DNA of 46,814 bases from Candidatus Uhrbacteria bacterium CG_4_9_14_3_um_filter_50_9 (lineage in GTDB: Bacteria > Patescibacteriota > Patescibacteriia > UBA9934 > GWF2-40-263): contig PFWU01000049.1 of the NCBI GenBank assembly GCA_002791295.1, positions 231 through 47,044 on the forward strand. Reading direction: 5' to 3'. The notes under the pieces are model-generated. The model was not told the origin of the DNA, searched no databases, and saw only the letters and a program-made list of their open reading frames with translations. Positions 43,453-46,814 of this stretch are shown piece after piece; the stretch's first letter is position 1; each line of letters opens with the position of its first letter. A program made the translations under genes and the position numbers.

Positions 43453-44715
43453 ATGTTGGATATCAAACAATTCTTGGATGCCCCAGATATGGTGGCACAA
43501 AATGCGAAGCGCCGAGGGTTCGAGCTTGATCCATCGGTTGCTGTTTCGTTGCACCAGGAACGTCTTAAACTTGTTGATGCTGTACAGGCATTGCGTACGC
43601 GAGCAAACGAAATTGCTTCATCCATTCCTTCTGCTTCAGGTGAAGAGCGACAGGGGCTTATTGATGAGGGGAAGCAGGTTAAGGAGCAGGTCAAGGAACA
43701 GGAAACAACGTTGAAGGATGTTGAAAGCCGTTTGGAAGCAGAGCTTCTGAAGTACCCAAATATGCTGCGTGAGGATGTGCCGGTTGGAGCAGATGCGACG
43801 GGGAACGAAATTGTTGAAGTGGTCGGAGAGCCGACAACGTTTACCTTTGAACCAAAGGATCACATGCAGCTTGCGGAAACACTCGATTTAATTGATATGG
43901 AGCGGGCTGCGAAAATTTCAGGCGCACGGTTTGCGTTTCTCAAGGGTGATTTGGTGCTCATGCAGTTTGCCCTTTTACAGTACGCATTCACAGAACTCGT
44001 CAAAGAAGGGTTCACTCCGATTCTTCCTCCACACATCATTTCAACCGAGGCGATGGGTGCCATGGGGTATCTGCAGCACGGTGGAGAGGAAGAGGTCTAT
44101 CATCTGCGTAATGATGATGCCGTATTAATTGGGACCGCTGAGCAGTCTATTGGCCCGATGCATATGGATGAGATATTGGATGCATCTTCGTTTCCCATCC
44201 GCTATGTCGGATACTCACCTTGCTATCGACGGGAGGCCGGGAGTTATGGAAAGGATACGAAAGGTATTTTCCGTGTGCATCAGTTTAGTAAGATTGAGAT
44301 GTTCAGCTTTACGTCCGAGGAGGCGTCTGATGAAGAGCATGCGTTTCTCCTCAAGATGCAGCGTCGTCTGTGGGATGGGTTGAAGCTTCCGTATCGTGTG
44401 ATGAAACTTTGTTCCGGGGACACGGGGGCACCGAGTGCTCGCACGTATGACATTGAAACATGGTTTCCGTCCTACGGTGATTATCGTGAGACGCACTCAA
44501 CGAGTAACACAACGGACTATCAGACCCGTCGATTAAAAACACGCTACAAAACTTCAGAGGGCAAAACAGAGTTTGCTCACGCTTTGAACGGTACAGCGTT
44601 CTCGATGAATCGTCCGCTCATCGCCATCATGGAAAACTTCCAACAAGAAGATGGATCGATTATCGTGCCTGAGGTTTTGCGCACGTGGATGGGAAAAGAT
44701 GTGATCAAGAAATAG
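43453..44715 (+). CDS. serS: Serine--tRNA ligase
   Basis: Class II synthetase that charges tRNA-Ser (and tRNA-Sec where present). The start M-L-D-I-K-Q-F at 43453 is the family norm; an ATG two codons upstream (43447) is also possible. The N-terminal antiparallel coiled-coil arm spans about 30-105. Motif 2 lies in Y-S-P-C-Y-R-R-E-A-G-S-Y-G-K near residue 255, with the arginine-glutamate pair. Motif 3 is G-T-A-F-S-M-N-R-P-L-I-A-I-M-E-N-F-Q near 380. Length 420 is normal. The reported frame is open about 31 codons further upstream, but that part is not SerS-like. Confidence 0.96.
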   Translation: MLDIKQFLDAPDMVAQNAKRRGFELDPSVAVSLHQERLKLVDAVQALRTRANEIASSIPSASGEERQGLIDEGKQVKEQVKEQETTLKDVESRLEAELLKYPNMLREDVPVGADATGNEIVEVVGEPTTFTFEPKDHMQLAETLDLIDMERAAKISGARFAFLKGDLVLMQFALLQYAFTELVKEGFTPILPPHIISTEAMGAMGYLQHGGEEEVYHLRNDDAVLIGTAEQSIGPMHMDEILDASSFPIRYVGYSPCYRREAGSYGKDTKGIFRVHQFSKIEMFSFTSEEASDEEHAFLLKMQRRLWDGLKLPYRVMKLCSGDTGAPSARTYDIETWFPSYGDYRETHSTSNTTDYQTRRLKTRYKTSEGKTEFAHALNGTAFSMNRPLIAIMENFQQEDGSIIVPEVLRTWMGKDVIKK

Positions 44716-44716
44716 C

Positions 44717-44839
44717 TTATCCACACTGTTCAGTCCGTACGGGCATGAACAAAGATGCTTCACTGAGTTTAGGAAAAAAAGTTGTCTAACGTACACGACG
44801 TGTATAAAAGTTGTTAACAGGATTTGTACTAAAATAAGC
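44717..44839 (+). other. serS 3' region with one DnaA-box-like site
   Basis: About 120 bp of AT-rich sequence between the serS stop and its terminator. TTATCCACA (44717-44725) is a perfect DnaA-box nonamer but stands alone. ACACGACGTGT near 44792 is a short palindrome. No ORF. Confidence 0.4.
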
Positions 44840-44874
44840 AAAAAACCGTTTGACACATCAAACGGTTTTTTGTT
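44840..44874 (+). terminator. serS terminator
   Basis: AAAAAACCGTTTGA (44840-44853), loop CACA, TCAAACGGTTTTTT (44858-44871). Confidence 0.9.
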
Positions 44875-44879
44875 TGCTA

Positions 44880-45318
44880 AATCTAGATCGCACCCACGGG
44901 TGGTGACGACCCATGATCATCACCCACTGCAAGGCTCTACCTGGATCTCCCGTGTGCTTAGGGGAGTTCTGGCGAGAGAGGAGGAATCTCTAACAGCGAC
45001 GACTCGGGGGTGCTGAGCAATGCGATCGTTCTGCCGACGGGGGGCGGCAAGCAATCGAAGTGGAAACACTTCTTTCAAACTGAGATATGACTATTTCTTA
45101 AAGCAGGTGAGATTGTGAGGGTCAGACTGAGATTGTGGTTCGATACACTCATCACCATGAGCCTGTCGAATTGTCGAAGTCTGAACGTGGCAAGATCGCT
45201 CATTTAGGAAACAGTCCCGTGTCGACTTTCTCGAGATGGTGGGAGAACGTTACCCCACCTCTCGAGGATGTTGACCATAACGGTCAACACTTCTCAACTT
45301 CAGACAACGGAGTCAGAA
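44880..45318. other. GC-rich structured intergenic region upstream of the M23-like lipoprotein
   Basis: About 440 bp without a convincing gene. It holds several hairpins: GGGTGGTGA with TCATCACCC (near 44896-44925), GAAGTG-GAAA-CACTTC (near 45057-45072), and a strong one at 45230-45266 (CTCGAGA and GGTGGG with CCCACC and TCTCGAG). Two direct repeats TGAGATTGTG start at 45108 and 45128. An operator-like inverted repeat GTTGACC-ATAAC-GGTCAAC lies at 45270-45288, just before the gene. The composition is foreign, so the island probably begins here. Confidence 0.5.
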
Positions 45319-46814
45319 ATGTTGACCGAGAACATCAGCCGCATCCTGTTCACCTTCCTGATCTGCATTGCAGGCTGCACGTCTTGGAACATGGGTGACA
45401 CCATGGGCTTTGGGGGCGGTGGCGAGCTCGTGCTCGAATTGCCCGTGAGGCAAGGAAAGGAGCTCATGTGTGTCCAAGGGGCTGGGGGAGACTTCTCCCA
45501 CAGTGTGGACAACACGCGCTACGACCTGGATCTCGATACGTCCAACTCGATCGACGATGAGGTCTACGCACCTGCAACCGGAATCGCCTACGTCCACACC
45601 GAGTCCGCAACCAGCGGTTTCGGCTATCACGTCAACATCGACGTGGGCTCGGGGCAGTACGTCGTCATCGCACACCTCAGCGACATCTTCATCACCGACG
45701 GTGCGGAGGTGGCGGCCGGTGAGCTGATCGGCTACGAGGGGTGCACCGGCTACTGCACCGGGGATCACATTCACTTGGGGCTCCACGAGGGGAGCGCCGC
45801 AGAGAATGCCGATCAAGGGGTGTCCATCCCAGCCTGGTACAACGTCTCGGATGCGAGTCTCAACACCGGTGTTCAGGCTCTTTCGAGCGAAGCATTCATC
45901 TGCGGCATGCGGAGCGAAGGCGATCCCGAGGACGGTCACTTCTACGAGTCGGAGCTTCAGGTGCCCATGTGGCACCCGGATGGCACACTCGTGAAGGCGC
46001 CGGACAACGCCCGGGTCTACCTGGTGGAGGACGGCAAGCTCAAGTGGCTCGAAAACGAGGCCGTTTTCTGGAGTTACAACTACGACTTCAGTGACGTGGC
46101 CCTCGTCTCAGACGAAGAGCTCGACTGCTTCGGTGACGGATCAGACCTCACCGAGGAGACCTTCATCGACGCAGTGTTCGACACCGAGGGCGATCTCTGG
46201 CTCCTCGTCGGGCTCTACAACGGTGCGGGTTCGGGCAACTACCGAATCCGAGTCGCTGGTACGGGCTGGGAAGCGGTGATGGCTTCCTGGGGGCTCGATT
46301 ACAACCAGGACAACTGGCCCGAGACCCACGGTGACAGTTCCGGGCACCTGACGAACTGGCCGCCCGCAAGCGGGACGGCGCTTCTCAGGGACGGAACGCT
46401 CGTGACCGAACAGAACTCCTCAGCCGTCTACGTGATTTCGGGTGGGTGGGCCTTGCCGGTCAAGGACTGGGAGACCTACCTCATGCTGGGGTTCTTTGAT
46501 CGCGCGATCTTGACCGTGGAAGACGGTCTGGTCGCGAGCCTGCACGAGAATCTGGGGAGTTGCACGTCCGACTTCTGGTGTCTTGACCAGGAAGCCATCA
46601 CGACCTGTGGTGGTGGTCTCGACCTCGGAAGCGGTGAGCACGGTGGTGATCCCAGCGAGGGCGACGCAGGTACCGACTCCGACTCTGATTCCGATTCGGA
46701 GGAGGAAGACGAGGAAGACTCCTACGAAGACGAGGGTGAGACGGACACCGAGGGCGAGAGCCCCACGTGTTCGGGCGAAGATGCCTGTCTCGTCGATCAG
46801 GACGGGGATGGGGA
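45319..46814 (+). CDS. M23/LytM-like metallopeptidase lipoprotein with acidic calcium-type tail (3' end outside window)
   Basis: Open from ATG 45319 to the window edge (498 codons). GGAG lies 6 nt before the ATG. A lipoprotein signal ends I-A-G-C (Cys20). Residues of about 45-155 fit a LytM domain: His61 in F-S-H-S, an aspartate in Y-D-L-D, A-P-A-T-G-I-A-Y-V, V-V-I-A-H-L (His119) and G-D-H-I-H-L (His150, His152), the zinc-ligand pattern of M23 peptidases that cut peptidoglycan cross-links. After a region with no known domain (about 170-440) comes a D/S/E-rich tail (T-D-S-D-S-D-S-D-S-E) ending in a D-Q-D-G-D-G loop at the edge. GC-rich, Myxococcota-like. Confidence 0.82.
   Translation, partial: MLTENISRILFTFLICIAGCTSWNMGDTMGFGGGGELVLELPVRQGKELMCVQGAGGDFSHSVDNTRYDLDLDTSNSIDDEVYAPATGIAYVHTESATSGFGYHVNIDVGSGQYVVIAHLSDIFITDGAEVAAGELIGYEGCTGYCTGDHIHLGLHEGSAAENADQGVSIPAWYNVSDASLNTGVQALSSEAFICGMRSEGDPEDGHFYESELQVPMWHPDGTLVKAPDNARVYLVEDGKLKWLENEAVFWSYNYDFSDVALVSDEELDCFGDGSDLTEETFIDAVFDTEGDLWLLVGLYNGAGSGNYRIRVAGTGWEAVMASWGLDYNQDNWPETHGDSSGHLTNWPPASGTALLRDGTLVTEQNSSAVYVISGGWALPVKDWETYLMLGFFDRAILTVEDGLVASLHENLGSCTSDFWCLDQEAITTCGGGLDLGSGEHGGDPSEGDAGTDSDSDSDSEEEDEEDSYEDEGETDTEGESPTCSGEDACLVDQDGDG

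Noticed and set aside
37398-44725. Possible replication origin from DnaA-box-like sites at 37398-37406 and 44717-44725
   Set aside because: Only single nonamers 7 kb apart, with no cluster, no dnaA or dnaN nearby and no unwinding element.
44880-45075. tmRNA or RNase P RNA in the structured GC-rich region
   Set aside because: No TTCGA T-arm with paired stem, no tag reading frame, and no GAGGAAAGTC-like RNase P core.

Overview
Most of this window is the chromosome of a small-genome bacterium. The best fit is a member of the Patescibacteria (Candidate Phyla Radiation), but this is inference from gene content, not from a phylogeny. The supports are: a compact core of housekeeping genes (valS, argS, nusA, yidC, groES-groEL, prfB, tsaC, ksgA, serS); a small bactofilin; many short membrane proteins; a huge cysteine- and aspartate-rich secreted protein of about 3,400 residues; a winged-helix/Cas2-fold (PaaX-like) regulator; and promoters so close to the start codon that several mRNAs look nearly leaderless. 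TGA is a normal stop: prfB carries the classical +1 frameshift site, which argues against code-25 lineages such as Gracilibacteria.

Scattered through this moderate-GC backbone are short stretches that are GC-rich by eye and read like genes of a Myxococcota-type deltaproteobacterium. They are: a lipoprotein with calcium/metal-binding repeats (1-1581, minus); two small ORFs beside tRNA-Val (8369-8915, minus); a small membrane protein (15213-15521, minus); a lipoprotein (36450-37118, minus); an exported protein overlapping a receptor-type Ser/Thr kinase gene (39292-42187, plus); and an M23-like lipoprotein with an acidic tail (45319-46814, plus). A DUF2784-like gene (7474-7866, minus) has similar surroundings. 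Most have their own TTGACA-type promoter, a 5' leader of about 40-180 nt and a GGAGG-like ribosome site. Where the end is visible, several finish in a hairpin followed by TTTTTCAATT.

Layout: 1-1.8 kb foreign lipoprotein; 1.8-7.4 kb valS, argS, bactofilin, DAGK-like gene; 7.4-9.4 kb DUF2784-like gene, tRNA-Leu(GAG), repeat-flanked foreign island, tRNA-Val(UAC) and a structured RNA; 9.4-15.1 kb DUF4153 protein, small membrane genes, methyltransferase, yraN, nusA, yidC; 15.2-15.5 kb foreign membrane gene; 15.6-19.5 kb nucleotidyltransferase / O-antigen-ligase-like / kinase operon; 19.5-21.5 kb CIRCE-controlled groESL; 21.6-25.4 kb DUF4870-like gene, prfB, epimerase, tsaC, ksgA; 25.4-36.3 kb calcium-repeat protein and giant secreted protein; 36.4-37.3 kb foreign lipoprotein; 37.5-38.3 kb PaaX/Cas2-like regulator with three palindromic operators; 38.4-39.0 kb lipoprotein; 39.0-42.2 kb structured RNA and kinase island; 42.2-44.7 kb frameshifted membrane protein and divergent serS; 44.9 kb to the end, foreign M23-like lipoprotein.

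The two most striking non-coding signals are a pair of about 127-nt structured elements at 9219-9345 (minus) and 39002-39130 (plus), which share an internal loop and show compensatory base changes, and a 44-bp exact direct repeat that flanks the 8.2-9.1 kb island and includes the 3' end of tRNA-Val. Together with the recurring promoter/leader/terminator format they suggest repeated gain of single foreign transcription units, mostly for envelope or signalling proteins. A mis-assembly must still be excluded by mapping reads across the junctions.
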